This document shows, in pieces, positions 49,774 through 59,577 of a stretch of 64,000 nucleotides of DNA. The position numbers were made by a program, and so were the translations under genes. How positions within the stretch are numbered: position 1 is the stretch's first letter; each line of letters opens with the position of its first letter. The notes under the pieces were generated by a model. The model did no database searches, was not told where the DNA came from, and saw nothing but the letters and a program-made list of their open reading frames with translations. This stretch comes from a bacterium (lineage in GTDB: Bacteria > Verrucomicrobiota > Verrucomicrobiia > Limisphaerales > UBA11358), in assembly GCA_021813325.1 (NCBI GenBank), contig JAKALA010000001.1, forward strand, positions 62,001-126,000, written 5' to 3'.

Positions 49774-50115
49774 ATGGCAAAACCGGATATCGTCTATATC
49801 GGCATCCGCGGTTCTGTCGTGGCAACGGACCAACAGTCGGGCACCCGACGCTGGGAAACCAAGCTCAAAGGCGGTTCTTTTGTTACGTTGATGGTGGACA
49901 ATGATCGCGTATTTGCCGGCACACAGGGAAAAATTTTTTGCCTGGATGCAGCAACCGGGCAGATCCTTTGGCATGATGGCTTGCGCGGATTCGGCTACGG
50001 CCTAATCAGCATCGCCACCGCGAATGGAAGTTCCAACAACACTGGCCCGGCCGCTGAACAGAAACGTCGGGAGGATGAGTCATCTTCCGCCGCCACATCA
50101 GCCGCCAATATGTAA
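49774..50115 (+). CDS. short PQQ-like beta-propeller-blade protein (114 aa)
   Basis: DIVYIGIRGSVVATDQQSGTRRWETKLKGGSFVTLMVDNDRVFAGTQGKIFCLDAATGQILWHDGL. Confidence 0.75.
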   Translation: MAKPDIVYIGIRGSVVATDQQSGTRRWETKLKGGSFVTLMVDNDRVFAGTQGKIFCLDAATGQILWHDGLRGFGYGLISIATANGSSNNTGPAAEQKRREDESSSAATSAANM

Positions 50116-50118
50116 CGC

Positions 50119-51429
50119 GTGAACTTCCTCCCGCTCATCGAAGCCAAGCGCGAGGGTAAAACCCTTACGGCGGAACAAACCCGTGAATACGTCCACGAAT
50201 TCACGGCCGGCGAAATCCCCGATTACCAAATGTCGGCCATGCTCATGGCCATCTATTTTCGCGGGTTGAACACTGAGGAAACCACGGCGCTCACGCTGGC
50301 CATGCGCGATTCTGGTGATGTGTTAAAATTTCCCGCCGACAGTAGGCCCATTGTGGACAAGCATTCCACCGGCGGCATTGGCGACAAGGTGTCCTTGCCG
50401 CTCGCGCCATTGCTCGCCTGTTTAGGTTTCCGGGTGCCGATGATTTCAGGTCGCGGCCTGGGCATCACCGGCGGCACGCTGGACAAACTGGATTCCATTC
50501 CGGGCTTCCAAACGCTGTTGCCGGCGCCAAAGATCATCCAACTGGTTCAACGCGTTGGCTGCGTTATTTGCGGGCAAACCCAAAAAATGGTGCCGGCGGA
50601 CAGGAAAACTTACGCGTTGCGCGACGCCACCGGCACCGTGCCCAGCATCCCGCTGATCACCGCTTCCATTCTTTCGAAGAAACTGGCGGAAAGCCTGAAC
50701 GCGCTCATTCTCGACGTAAAATTTGGAACGGCCGCCTTCATGCCAACCCAAGCCGATGCCCGCAAACTCGCCCGGGCCATGGTCACTTTGGGCCATCAAT
50801 GCGGCACGAACACCCGCGCGGTGCTCACCGACATGAACGCGCCGCTTGGCCGATCTGCCGGCAACTGGCTGGAAGTCACGGAGAGCGTCGCTTGTCTCGA
50901 TGGCCAAGGCCCGGAAGATTTGCGTGAATTGGTGATCGAATCCGCCGCTCACCTGCTGCTGCAAACTGGAAAAAGCAAATCCATCACAGCGGCCCGAAAA
51001 CAGGCGGCCGATTGCCTGGAATCCGGTGCGCCCCGCAAGAAATGGGACGAAATGATTGTCGCCCAGGGAGCCGATTTGCCGGTGTTTAATCGCAAGCTGA
51101 AACTTGATTCAACCGCCCAGGTTACCGCTGAAGTGCTTTCGCAAAAGAACGGGTTCATTTCAAAGTGCGACGCTCGGATTATTGGCGAGGTGATCCGGGA
51201 TTTAGGTGGCGGACGCTTTACGAAAGAATCCCGCATCAACCACGACGTCGGCGTGGATCGCATCGCCAAACCCGGGGAACGGATGAAAAAGTCCGGCGCG
51301 CTCTGCCGCGTTCACGCAGTTGATCTGAACCAGGCAACCAAGGCTGGTGAGCAACTCAAATCGGCTTTTGAAATCTCGGCCCAACGTCCGGCCAAAAGCC
51401 CGTTGGTGGTGCGGGTTGTTTCAGCCTAG
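50119..51429 (+). CDS. deoA: thymidine/pyrimidine-nucleoside phosphorylase
   Basis: DKHSTGGIGDKVSLPLAPLLACLGFRVPMISGRGLGITGGTLDKLDSIPGF; GTG start. Confidence 0.95.
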   Translation: MNFLPLIEAKREGKTLTAEQTREYVHEFTAGEIPDYQMSAMLMAIYFRGLNTEETTALTLAMRDSGDVLKFPADSRPIVDKHSTGGIGDKVSLPLAPLLACLGFRVPMISGRGLGITGGTLDKLDSIPGFQTLLPAPKIIQLVQRVGCVICGQTQKMVPADRKTYALRDATGTVPSIPLITASILSKKLAESLNALILDVKFGTAAFMPTQADARKLARAMVTLGHQCGTNTRAVLTDMNAPLGRSAGNWLEVTESVACLDGQGPEDLRELVIESAAHLLLQTGKSKSITAARKQAADCLESGAPRKKWDEMIVAQGADLPVFNRKLKLDSTAQVTAEVLSQKNGFISKCDARIIGEVIRDLGGGRFTKESRINHDVGVDRIAKPGERMKKSGALCRVHAVDLNQATKAGEQLKSAFEISAQRPAKSPLVVRVVSA

Positions 51430-51437
51430 GCGATCTT

Positions 51438-52589
51438 TTAGACTTTCGCTTTTTCCCGCAGGACTTCCCGATAAATCTCCAGATGCCGCCGGGCAATGGT
51501 CTGGGGATGAAAGCGCCGAAGGGCTTCCATTTTTGCGTTCTCTGCCAATCGGCGGGCAAGATCAGGATTTTCCAGCAATCGCGCAACCCCTTCGCGGAAA
51601 CTGTCCGGATGTTGTGGATCACAGAAGATTCCGGTTTTTTCATGGGTGATCAAGTCCGGCAGGCCGCCGACGTTTGAGGCCAGCACCGGCACTCCCGCCG
51701 CCATGGCTTCCAAGACCACCATCGGACAATTGTCCTCCAGCGTCGGCAAGGCAAGGATGGAAGCCCTGCTGAACAGCTCACGAACCCGGTCGCGGTCAGC
51801 TTGGCCAACATATTCACACCAGTCACGGGCTTTGACGAGTTCAAGAAACTCCGCCCCATAAGCTCCCCGATCCGGAAGTCCTAGAAAAATGAGTTTGAAT
51901 CGAAGCCGCTTGGCCAACGGATCAAGTGCCTTAATAAAGGCATTCTGGTTTTTGAGCGGATAAATTGTTCCCACGCATAAAATGACCGGTGGCTGCTCTG
52001 GAAGACGCGCGGCATTCAGGTCAAAAAACGCGGCATCCACGGCATTGGGCAGCAGCCAGGTTCGCCGTGCCAGCGCTTGCACGGCGGCACGAGTGTAACT
52101 GGTGATGCACACCACGCCATCCGTGCGTGGCAAGGTGAAGGATTCCAGTCGGGCAGCCAGCCAGTGAAATGAAAAGGGGCGGCCCCCGACAACCTGTGCC
52201 ACCTGCCGCATGTTGCCATGGACGGTGACCACATTGGGAAATCCGCCAAATAGCGCGCTGAGAGCACAGTCGCGCTCGGTCCCTTGCCCATGGACAATGT
52301 CTGGTCGGATTTCATGAAGTTTCTTGCGCGTGGCGCGGATGCAGCCTTGATAGCCGGTGCGTAACCAGCCCAGCTTGGGCACCAGAAGACTGTGGTAAAA
52401 AATGTTGGAAGCGAGTTTTTCCGGCGCGGTCACCGGACGTTGCGTGCAGGAAATGGCATGGACTTCCACTTCAGGAATCCTTGCAAGGCCCTGAAGCAGG
52501 GCCGCGACAGCAGTATGAAATAGCGGCTCAGGCGCGGTGTAATTCCGGCCGTTTTCCCGGAAGTCCATATTTAACATCGCTACTTTCAT
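51438..52589 (-). CDS. glycosyltransferase family 4
   Basis: ILCVGTIYPLKNQNAFIKAL...RASILALPTLEDNCPMVVLEAMAAGVPVLASNVGGLPDLI. Confidence 0.92.
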   Translation of the reverse strand: MKVAMLNMDFRENGRNYTAPEPLFHTAVAALLQGLARIPEVEVHAISCTQRPVTAPEKLASNIFYHSLLVPKLGWLRTGYQGCIRATRKKLHEIRPDIVHGQGTERDCALSALFGGFPNVVTVHGNMRQVAQVVGGRPFSFHWLAARLESFTLPRTDGVVCITSYTRAAVQALARRTWLLPNAVDAAFFDLNAARLPEQPPVILCVGTIYPLKNQNAFIKALDPLAKRLRFKLIFLGLPDRGAYGAEFLELVKARDWCEYVGQADRDRVRELFSRASILALPTLEDNCPMVVLEAMAAGVPVLASNVGGLPDLITHEKTGIFCDPQHPDSFREGVARLLENPDLARRLAENAKMEALRRFHPQTIARRHLEIYREVLREKAKV

Positions 52590-52717
52590 GATTTAATAAG
52601 TGCAAACCGGTAAAACATTTTAGTGGCCGACAAGCTATTTTTGGGATGCGAACTTGGAAAGTATTTTTATTTTGGTTGTTATGGCCCCTCCTAAATGGGG
52701 AACCGGCGGAGAATAGT

Positions 52718-54004
52718 TCACTTCCTTGATGAGCGCCCTTCCGTCCGGATGCCGCGGCGCAGATAAAACACCAGATAGGAGTTGGCCAGCAGACAAACGA
52801 CCATGGAGATGACGGCACGCAGCCAAGCCACCCGTTCTAGCGTCAATTCCGATTGCGGAATGCAAAATCCAATCAGGAAGAAAGCCCCCAACGCACAAGC
52901 CATCATGATGCCATAGATCCGGTTGTGTCCGGTGACGTTGAAAACAAAGGCGGTGCCGCAATAGCAGAAGACCACCGAAGCGATGCAGGCGATCCGTGCA
53001 GCGGCGATGCCGGGGACATATTTTGGCAAGAGCCAGGGAACCACGACTGGCAGGCTAAAGTAGATTATGGCGGCCAGCGGAACTACTGTGGCTGTGATCA
53101 AAATCAGGAACCGGTTTAAAGGCGGCACTAGGGCGGCGAGGCGGTGCGATTGTCCGTAAGCGTGGTTTGCCTTGGAATACATGGCGACAGCCAGCGGCGT
53201 GTAAACGCTTTGGATGGCCGCAATCGTCAATCCAGCCAGGGAATAATAACCGACCGCTTGAATTCCTTTCACTGATGCCACCAGCGTGCGGTCGGCCACT
53301 GAAAAAATGGAAGCCGTATAGCCGATAACCATGATAGGGGCGCCTATTCGCACAAGCTGTCGAATCTGATCGAAGTCCCAGCGCCAATGGCGGGCTTCCC
53401 CCGTTTTCAAATGATACAACAACCAGGTCGCCACGGCGATGATAACCAGGCGGACACATTGACCCACCACCGCAAATTTCCAGACGAACAGCAGCGACGC
53501 CAGCGTCAGTATGACCATGACAAGCTGGGTGCGCCCGATCCACCCGAAAGCCTGGCGTCCCGTCAGGATGGCGAACTGCACGGCAGCTAACTGTCCAATC
53601 ACGGCCACGGGAATCACGGCGGCGGCCGCCAGGATTAATGCCGAATCCTGGCCGGTTTCCCAAAACAGGAATAATTGTCCCACACTGAGAGCCGCCGCCA
53701 CAATGGCGGTGATACACGACACAGTGTAGCCGGTTTGCGACAATCCGATAGCTGCGTCGCTGTCGCCCTTTCCGAGCAGGTAGGGATATTGACGGTTGAA
53801 CCCGTTGAATGTGCCTAGCGGTAGAAATGCCAGATAGGTGACGAGCAATTGCGCCGTCTGGAAAGCTCCCAGTTCCTTCGGCTCCAACAGGCGGGCGCAG
53901 ACAAAACTGCCGAGAAAGGTGGCCGCTGCCAACATGGAGTTGGAGCCCGTGTAGAGCAACATGCCCTTGCGCTTCATGACATGAGATTTTAGCGCCGAGA
54001 ACAT
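52718..54004 (-). CDS. polysaccharide/oligosaccharide flippase (MOP superfamily)
   Basis: Multiple TM helices; GSFVCARLLEPKELGAFQTAQLLVTYLAFLPLGTFNGFNRQYPYLLGKGD. Confidence 0.85.
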   Translation of the reverse strand: MFSALKSHVMKRKGMLLYTGSNSMLAAATFLGSFVCARLLEPKELGAFQTAQLLVTYLAFLPLGTFNGFNRQYPYLLGKGDSDAAIGLSQTGYTVSCITAIVAAALSVGQLFLFWETGQDSALILAAAAVIPVAVIGQLAAVQFAILTGRQAFGWIGRTQLVMVILTLASLLFVWKFAVVGQCVRLVIIAVATWLLYHLKTGEARHWRWDFDQIRQLVRIGAPIMVIGYTASIFSVADRTLVASVKGIQAVGYYSLAGLTIAAIQSVYTPLAVAMYSKANHAYGQSHRLAALVPPLNRFLILITATVVPLAAIIYFSLPVVVPWLLPKYVPGIAAARIACIASVVFCYCGTAFVFNVTGHNRIYGIMMACALGAFFLIGFCIPQSELTLERVAWLRAVISMVVCLLANSYLVFYLRRGIRTEGRSSRK

Positions 54005-54107
54005 TATGCGGTGGAAGCAGGAGAATTTGTGCTGGCGTCTTTTGCCGGTTCGCCATCAACGTCTAGGCCAATGTCCTCTCCGGTATTCATGAGAGCACAT
54101 TCCCGCA

Positions 54108-54845
54108 CTATGTGTTTGGCTGGAACACGCCCAGAACGGATATTCCATGGAAGGGAAATAAACGACGAAAGACGCCTGTTTCAAGCCGGATGGTTGTTCT
54201 GACGCCCATGATTTTCTCCGACCAATTGCTCAACAGCGGCAGAATGGTTGCGTCTGTTCCCCATTCGACCAGTTTTAGTCCGCAATGCCGCTGGGCAAGA
54301 TTTAGCAGATGTAAATGATCCCACGATTGAAGGTGTCCTTCATTGAAGGAGGAGAGATCAAAAGAACGTCTCACTATCCCCTGTAAATTTCGCAAATTTG
54401 GGACGGCAAGGACAACGTATTTCCGTGCAATGGTGGCAAGCGTCGTCAGCACCTGTTTGGGATTGTCAACGTGTTCCAGCACGTGAAAACACGTGACAAC
54501 ATCGAACGATTTTGGCCCAAGCTGAGACAAGGGATCATCTATCCTAAGCACCTCTGTCGGACCAAAACGGGCTCCTAATTTCACGCATTCAGGATCAACA
54601 TCCACTCCCAACACTTTAAATCCTGCGGCGGCGGCCAGTTGGAGACATTCCCCTCGACCGCAACCATAATCCAACAAGGTCATACCGCGTGGATCACAAT
54701 GCTTTAAGAGAAGATCCAATCCCCGGCTCTTCCAGTAATTTTCGTAATATGCGAAGCGATTCGTTTTTTCGTTAATCTCATATGGAAGGTGGCAAATGCT
54801 CATACAATAATGCAAATGAGCGTAATTATTTCGGATAAAATCCAA
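54108..54845 (-). CDS. class I SAM-dependent methyltransferase
   Basis: MTLLDYGCGRGECLQLAAAAGFKVLGVDVDPECV...FDVVTCFHVLEHVDNP. Confidence 0.9.
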   Translation of the reverse strand: MDFIRNNYAHLHYCMSICHLPYEINEKTNRFAYYENYWKSRGLDLLLKHCDPRGMTLLDYGCGRGECLQLAAAAGFKVLGVDVDPECVKLGARFGPTEVLRIDDPLSQLGPKSFDVVTCFHVLEHVDNPKQVLTTLATIARKYVVLAVPNLRNLQGIVRRSFDLSSFNEGHLQSWDHLHLLNLAQRHCGLKLVEWGTDATILPLLSNWSEKIMGVRTTIRLETGVFRRLFPFHGISVLGVFQPNT

Positions 54846-54920
54846 GAAGCAAGCTATAGCTAAAAGCGTATTAACCAGGTGCGCTATTTCGGGGCGGAAG
54901 GGACCGTCGCTATAGGATAT

Positions 54921-56183
54921 TTATGCGTCCACATCGAGACAGATGCCCTCTTGAATCAGCATCTTGGTGGCACTCGCATATTTCACCCAAAATGGATTGT
55001 CCCGCCAACCGTTGTCGAAGAAGCAGGCGGCGATGGGACTGGTATAGTGCGGCATGCCGAAACCTAATCCCGGTGGCAACGAACAGGAACCCAGCGAACC
55101 GGCGGCGGCGAATTCTCCCGTCAAGGCCAGAGCCTCCACCGGCAGGCCGGACAGTGCTTGGGGAAGAATTTCGATGTTCCATCCGGGCTTGCGCGACTTA
55201 AGAAAACCCGCGAGCCATTTCGCGGCGGAACCATCGCTCCGGACGTGCGCCTTGAGGACAATGTGCTCCAATCCGGTCTTCTGCACCATCTTTTGGAGCA
55301 ACTGCAAATGGGCGTCGCCAAAATGACGGTTTTCCTCCCAAATCGGATGACGGTTACATTCGCCCAACAATAACAACAATGAACCACCCTGGACATGGTG
55401 TTGCCTTGCTTGCAACACTCCCGCCCATGCCGGCAATCGAAGCAGCCATTCGAAGATTTCCTTAAGTCCCGTGACGCAGGTGACTTGGTTGGGAATGTAA
55501 TCAATGTCCGACCGAAACGTCAGCACGCGGTCCACCCCCGTAAAGGGGAGACATATCGTGGATGTCCTCCCCGGGATTCGCCCTAAAAAACCTAGAACCA
55601 GTCCACCCCATCCAAAAAGTTTCTTCTGCTGCGCAAGCGTCCTCAACAGGGTCCACCATGAACGACGGTCCACCAGATAAGCATATTCCCCAACGTGCTG
55701 ACGGCGTGGATGATCCAACCCGTGAGGATAGAAAATGCGTTCTGCTGGGGGACTCGCCGCCAAAAACACGCTGACATAATCATGCAGTGCGGTGAAATAA
55801 ACAGATTGTAGGGACTGGCCAAAAGCCGTCAGACTCATCCCAAAATTCGCCCGGCAAACTTCATCCAGTTGCTCCCGGATGGTTTGGATATCTTGCAAGC
55901 GCTGGGCGAAAGAAAGTATCCGATCTCCGTTGTAAGATTTGCCCGCAGCATGCCGTCGAATTTCAATTTCAATGAATTTCACATATGGAAAACGATTCCG
56001 GGCCGCTTCCAGCAGTGAATTTGCTGTCTTCATTTCTGAAGACATGCTTCGCTCAAAGAAAACAATGGCTTCGCAGATATTGAGGCTACCGAGACAAGCC
56101 ATCACCGCGGTAAGTTGTGGAGTGGTTTCTGCTAGAAAAACTGTGCGCGGAACTTCGTTGACCATGAGGACAGATTGAGGCAA
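54921..56183 (-). CDS. polysialyltransferase-like protein (putative)
   Basis: IFYPHGLDHPRRQHVG..., LGECNRHP..., LEHIVLKAHVRSDGSAAKWLAGFL, PVEALALTGEFAAAGSLGSCSL: layout like bacterial sialyl/polysialyltransferases; next to pseI. Confidence 0.6.
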   Translation of the reverse strand: MPQSVLMVNEVPRTVFLAETTPQLTAVMACLGSLNICEAIVFFERSMSSEMKTANSLLEAARNRFPYVKFIEIEIRRHAAGKSYNGDRILSFAQRLQDIQTIREQLDEVCRANFGMSLTAFGQSLQSVYFTALHDYVSVFLAASPPAERIFYPHGLDHPRRQHVGEYAYLVDRRSWWTLLRTLAQQKKLFGWGGLVLGFLGRIPGRTSTICLPFTGVDRVLTFRSDIDYIPNQVTCVTGLKEIFEWLLRLPAWAGVLQARQHHVQGGSLLLLLGECNRHPIWEENRHFGDAHLQLLQKMVQKTGLEHIVLKAHVRSDGSAAKWLAGFLKSRKPGWNIEILPQALSGLPVEALALTGEFAAAGSLGSCSLPPGLGFGMPHYTSPIAACFFDNGWRDNPFWVKYASATKMLIQEGICLDVDA

Positions 56184-56205
56184 AAGCCAGGCGAAAGAAA
56201 GTCCC

Positions 56206-57255
56206 TTACTGCAAGGCTTCCCAGAGCAATGGTTCGCCCCGCCGAAGCTCCTTTCTGGTCTTGCGGCCTAGGACGCTCTCCCAATGTTGCGGTGCCAGCC
56301 CATGACTCGGACGGATGATGCGCACATTTTCCGGCGTGATCTCGCCGCCGTCGGGAATGTCCTTAACCACAAAAATCGAACGGCGAAACACCCGGCTGGC
56401 TTTTTCTTTTTCCGTGAGATTGTAGCTCACCCGGCCCAACGCCTTTTCCGCCGCGCGGACGTCGGCAACCATCGCCTTGAATTCGGCGGGTTCCATTGAG
56501 AAGGCGCTGTCTGGCCCCGGCACGGCGCGTGATTGGGTGAAGTGTTTTTCGATGATGCATCCGCCCAGGCAAACCGACGCCACGGCGGCGGCGCTGCCCA
56601 TCGTGTGATCGCTCAAGCCTGACGGAACGCCAAACGCCTCGGCCAGATGCGGGATGGTTCGCAAATTGGCTTCCTCTGGCGGGGCGGGATAGGCGCTGGT
56701 GCATTTGAGCAACGCCAGTTCCTTGCAGCCGGCCTCGCGCGCTGCCGCCACGGCCTGGGCAATCTCCTCCAGGCTGCCCATGCCGGTGGACATGATCAAT
56801 GGCTTGCCGGTTCGCGCCGCCCGGCGGATGAGCGGTAAATGAACCAGTTCGAACGAGGCGATTTTGTAAGCCGGCGCATTCAGTTTTTCCAGCAGGTCCA
56901 CGGCTGTTTCATCGAACGGCGAGGAAAACAAGGTGATGCCAACATTGCGCGCGTGGGCGAACAGTTCGGCATGCCATTTCCAGGGCGTATAAGCTTCGCC
57001 GTAAAGCTGGTATAAATTCTTCCCCTCCCACAGCGTTCCTTTGCCTATGCGGAAACACTCGTTGTCACAATCAATCGTGATGGTGTCTGGGGTGTAGGTC
57101 TGGATCTTGACGGCGTCGGCGCCGCATTCCTTTGCCAGCGTGATCAGTTCCAGCGCCGAGGCGAGCGACTGATTATGGTTCGCCGAAGTTTCGGCAATGA
57201 TATAGGCCGGTTTTCCGGGGCCAATCTCGCGTCCATGAATGTGAAGGTGCCTCAT
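56206..57255 (-). CDS. pseI: pseudaminic acid synthase (NeuB family)
   Basis: PAYIIAETSANHNQSLASALELI..., MSTGMGSLEEI, GLSDHTMGSAAAVASVCLGGCIIEKHFT, C-terminal SAF domain. Confidence 0.93.
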   Translation of the reverse strand: MRHLHIHGREIGPGKPAYIIAETSANHNQSLASALELITLAKECGADAVKIQTYTPDTITIDCDNECFRIGKGTLWEGKNLYQLYGEAYTPWKWHAELFAHARNVGITLFSSPFDETAVDLLEKLNAPAYKIASFELVHLPLIRRAARTGKPLIMSTGMGSLEEIAQAVAAAREAGCKELALLKCTSAYPAPPEEANLRTIPHLAEAFGVPSGLSDHTMGSAAAVASVCLGGCIIEKHFTQSRAVPGPDSAFSMEPAEFKAMVADVRAAEKALGRVSYNLTEKEKASRVFRRSIFVVKDIPDGGEITPENVRIIRPSHGLAPQHWESVLGRKTRKELRRGEPLLWEALQ

Positions 57256-58868
57256 CAGATGATGTTAATCAGTTTGCAGACCAGAACGCAACAATCCGGG
57301 TTGGCGCGGGTAGAGTCATCGGCAAATCCCGCTGCCCGGAACAATTTCAAGGAAGCCGCGTTGGCAGGTTTGATGCGCGCGAGGATTGTCGCCGACTCGT
57401 TTTCTCTGGCAAACTGTTGCAGCGCCAGTTTGACCAGCCGAAGTCCCATTCCCCGGTTACGGGCCGCCGCATCCACGGCTACGCCTATTTCCCATGCGGC
57501 ATTGTCCCGGCGGTGGAGCCGCACGTAGCCCATGGGCTTGTCCAAAATATCAAATCCAATCCAAAGTCGGGAATCTGGTGAGAGCCGGTGATGTTCGAAC
57601 CATTTCTGGTGAACTTCCCAAGTGACGGGGTCAGGATGAAAGCCGTTGGCGCGCACGGCGGGATCGTTGGCCCATTGAAACCATAACTGCGCGTCTCCGG
57701 CGCTGGCGCGGCGCAGCCAGACATGGGTGCCATCCAGCACTGTAGCGACCCGGTCTGCCCCCAGCGCGTCCACCGCCAGATTTGCCGGCGGTTTGGGCCG
57801 GTGTTTGCCAGCGCATTTCAGCCAGCCTCGCAGCTTCGCCGAGACGAAAGTGGGGTCAAGGTTTTCATGCCAGCCAAGGTCCATCGCGAGTTGATGTTTC
57901 ACCAGTCCGGCAATGACCGGGCGTTGGTTATCAGCGATGCAGACCACGGCGGCAGGCAACCGATAAAACAACCATTCCCAGCAAGTGCTGCCGCCGGCAC
58001 TGATGATGCCATCGGCCCAGCGATACAAGGCCGGCATGTCCAGGACATGGTGAAGCACTTCAATGGAATGGGGCGAAGCGGCAGTCAGTTGCCGCAAATA
58101 TTCCAAGTGCGGATTTCCACCGCCAACCAGCGCCTTGATTTCCAGACGAAATTCCGCCAACAAATTCAAGGTTGACAACAATCGCCCGGTGACGTTGTCC
58201 GGGTCCGCGCCGCCGAGCGTTACCAGCAAGCGGTGGATGGGACGAGGAGTTTCCTGAACTGTAGGAGCCGACGCAAGGAGGCTCTGATCTCTTTCAACGC
58301 AAACAGAATGAGACTCCTCACGTCGTCTCCTACAAGATTCATCAGGAGCCTCAAACCGGTGGCTTCCCGCTGCCTGCCGGAATTCCCGGCGCAATAGCGC
58401 AAAGCGCGTGCCCAGCAGGAACTGACAGCCTTCAACCTCGCTCTGATATTTCAACTCCGGCGCAAAAATATTCTGGTTCAAGACGGCATCGGCTGCCCAA
58501 GTTTCGCAATGCCCGTAATCATCCACCGCCAGCACTCGTAAGCCCGCTTCCCGCAAGGCTCGTTGATAGGTGAGATCAAAATGATAGCCATCGAGCACCA
58601 CCCACCTGGCCCCCAACGATTTGGCGCGGGCGATGGTGTGCTGCCAGTCCGTTTGCGATCCCGGCTCGCAATTTTCCAGGCGTTCGCAGGCGATTTCTTC
58701 ATGGCAAACCCGCTGCGCGACACTTTCGGGACAGGTGGCGCAGGCCATGGTCACCGGGCCGCCCCGGTCCTGATACGCCTGCGCCAGCGCAATCATGCGC
58801 ATCACATGCCCCGTGCCAATACGGGTGCTGGCGTCGGCACGAATGAACAAATGATCTGGCACCGTCAT
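57255..58868 (-). CDS. pseG: fused PseG (UDP-sugar hydrolase) - PseH (GNAT N-acetyltransferase)
   Basis: N-terminal FIRADASTRIGTGHVMRMIALAQAYQDRGG and LLVTLGGADPDNVTGRLL; C-terminal GNAT VWLRRASAGDAQLWFQWANDPAVRANGFHPDPVTWEVHQKWFEHH. ATG at 58868. Confidence 0.9.
   Translation of the reverse strand: MTVPDHLFIRADASTRIGTGHVMRMIALAQAYQDRGGPVTMACATCPESVAQRVCHEEIACERLENCEPGSQTDWQHTIARAKSLGARWVVLDGYHFDLTYQRALREAGLRVLAVDDYGHCETWAADAVLNQNIFAPELKYQSEVEGCQFLLGTRFALLRREFRQAAGSHRFEAPDESCRRRREESHSVCVERDQSLLASAPTVQETPRPIHRLLVTLGGADPDNVTGRLLSTLNLLAEFRLEIKALVGGGNPHLEYLRQLTAASPHSIEVLHHVLDMPALYRWADGIISAGGSTCWEWLFYRLPAAVVCIADNQRPVIAGLVKHQLAMDLGWHENLDPTFVSAKLRGWLKCAGKHRPKPPANLAVDALGADRVATVLDGTHVWLRRASAGDAQLWFQWANDPAVRANGFHPDPVTWEVHQKWFEHHRLSPDSRLWIGFDILDKPMGYVRLHRRDNAAWEIGVAVDAAARNRGMGLRLVKLALQQFARENESATILARIKPANAASLKLFRAAGFADDSTRANPDCCVLVCKLINII
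58260..58334. repeat. palindromic element inside the pseG ORF
   Basis: TGTAGGAGCCGACGCAAGGAGGC (58260-58282) pairs with GACTCCTCACGTCGTCTCCTACA (58312-58334) at 19 of 23 positions. Confidence 0.8.
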
Positions 58869-59560
58869 TTGCCTTTCTGAATGGCTGCAAACATGCGTTC
58901 GGCTTTTTCCCAATCTTCCAGGGTGTCAATGTCTTGAACCAAGTGACGCGGGATTGTAACCGGATAAGAACGGGCAGAATAAACTCCCCGATATTTTGCA
59001 AAAGATTCTGGACATCCCCAATAAAACTGGCCGGCGTCATGCCATGCCTCGGGTAAATCCTGTGACCGCTTCAATTCGTTCTCGGGCCAAAACATGGCGA
59101 TTGTGCCATCCGGATTGCGTTTCAAAGAGCGGAAGATGGTGAACGCGTATGAGGTCACGCTGAAGGCAAAATCAGCGTCTGCGCGCGTTTTTAACAGGTT
59201 TAAACCCTCGCGCAGAAACTGCGGTTTTAGGAACGGAGCTGTTGGGTAAATGCAGCAGGCGAAGCGAACCGGGCCGCGCTGGCTTTTCAGCCATTCAATG
59301 GCATGAGCCACTACCGGCAATGTTGGCGCATGATCATTGGCGAGCTCTGCCGGCCGCCGAAACGGAACTTCGGCACCATAGGCTTCAGCCACTGCGGCAA
59401 CTTCATCATCATCGGTGGAAACCAGAATGGCGTCAAAAATGCCGGCTTCCTTGGCCGCCTGGATTGGCCAGGCAAGCATGGGCTTGCCACAAAATGACTT
59501 GATGTTCTTCCGCGGAATTCGCTTGCTTCCACCGCGCGCGGGAATGACGGCTGCAATCAT
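58865..59560 (-). CDS. pseF: pseudaminic acid cytidylyltransferase
   Basis: IAAVIPARGGSKRIPRKNIKSFCGKPMLAWPIQAAKEAGIFDAILVSTDDDEVA. Confidence 0.95.
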   Translation of the reverse strand: MIAAVIPARGGSKRIPRKNIKSFCGKPMLAWPIQAAKEAGIFDAILVSTDDDEVAAVAEAYGAEVPFRRPAELANDHAPTLPVVAHAIEWLKSQRGPVRFACCIYPTAPFLKPQFLREGLNLLKTRADADFAFSVTSYAFTIFRSLKRNPDGTIAMFWPENELKRSQDLPEAWHDAGQFYWGCPESFAKYRGVYSARSYPVTIPRHLVQDIDTLEDWEKAERMFAAIQKGK

Positions 59561-59577
59561 GATCGCAAAAATTTAGC

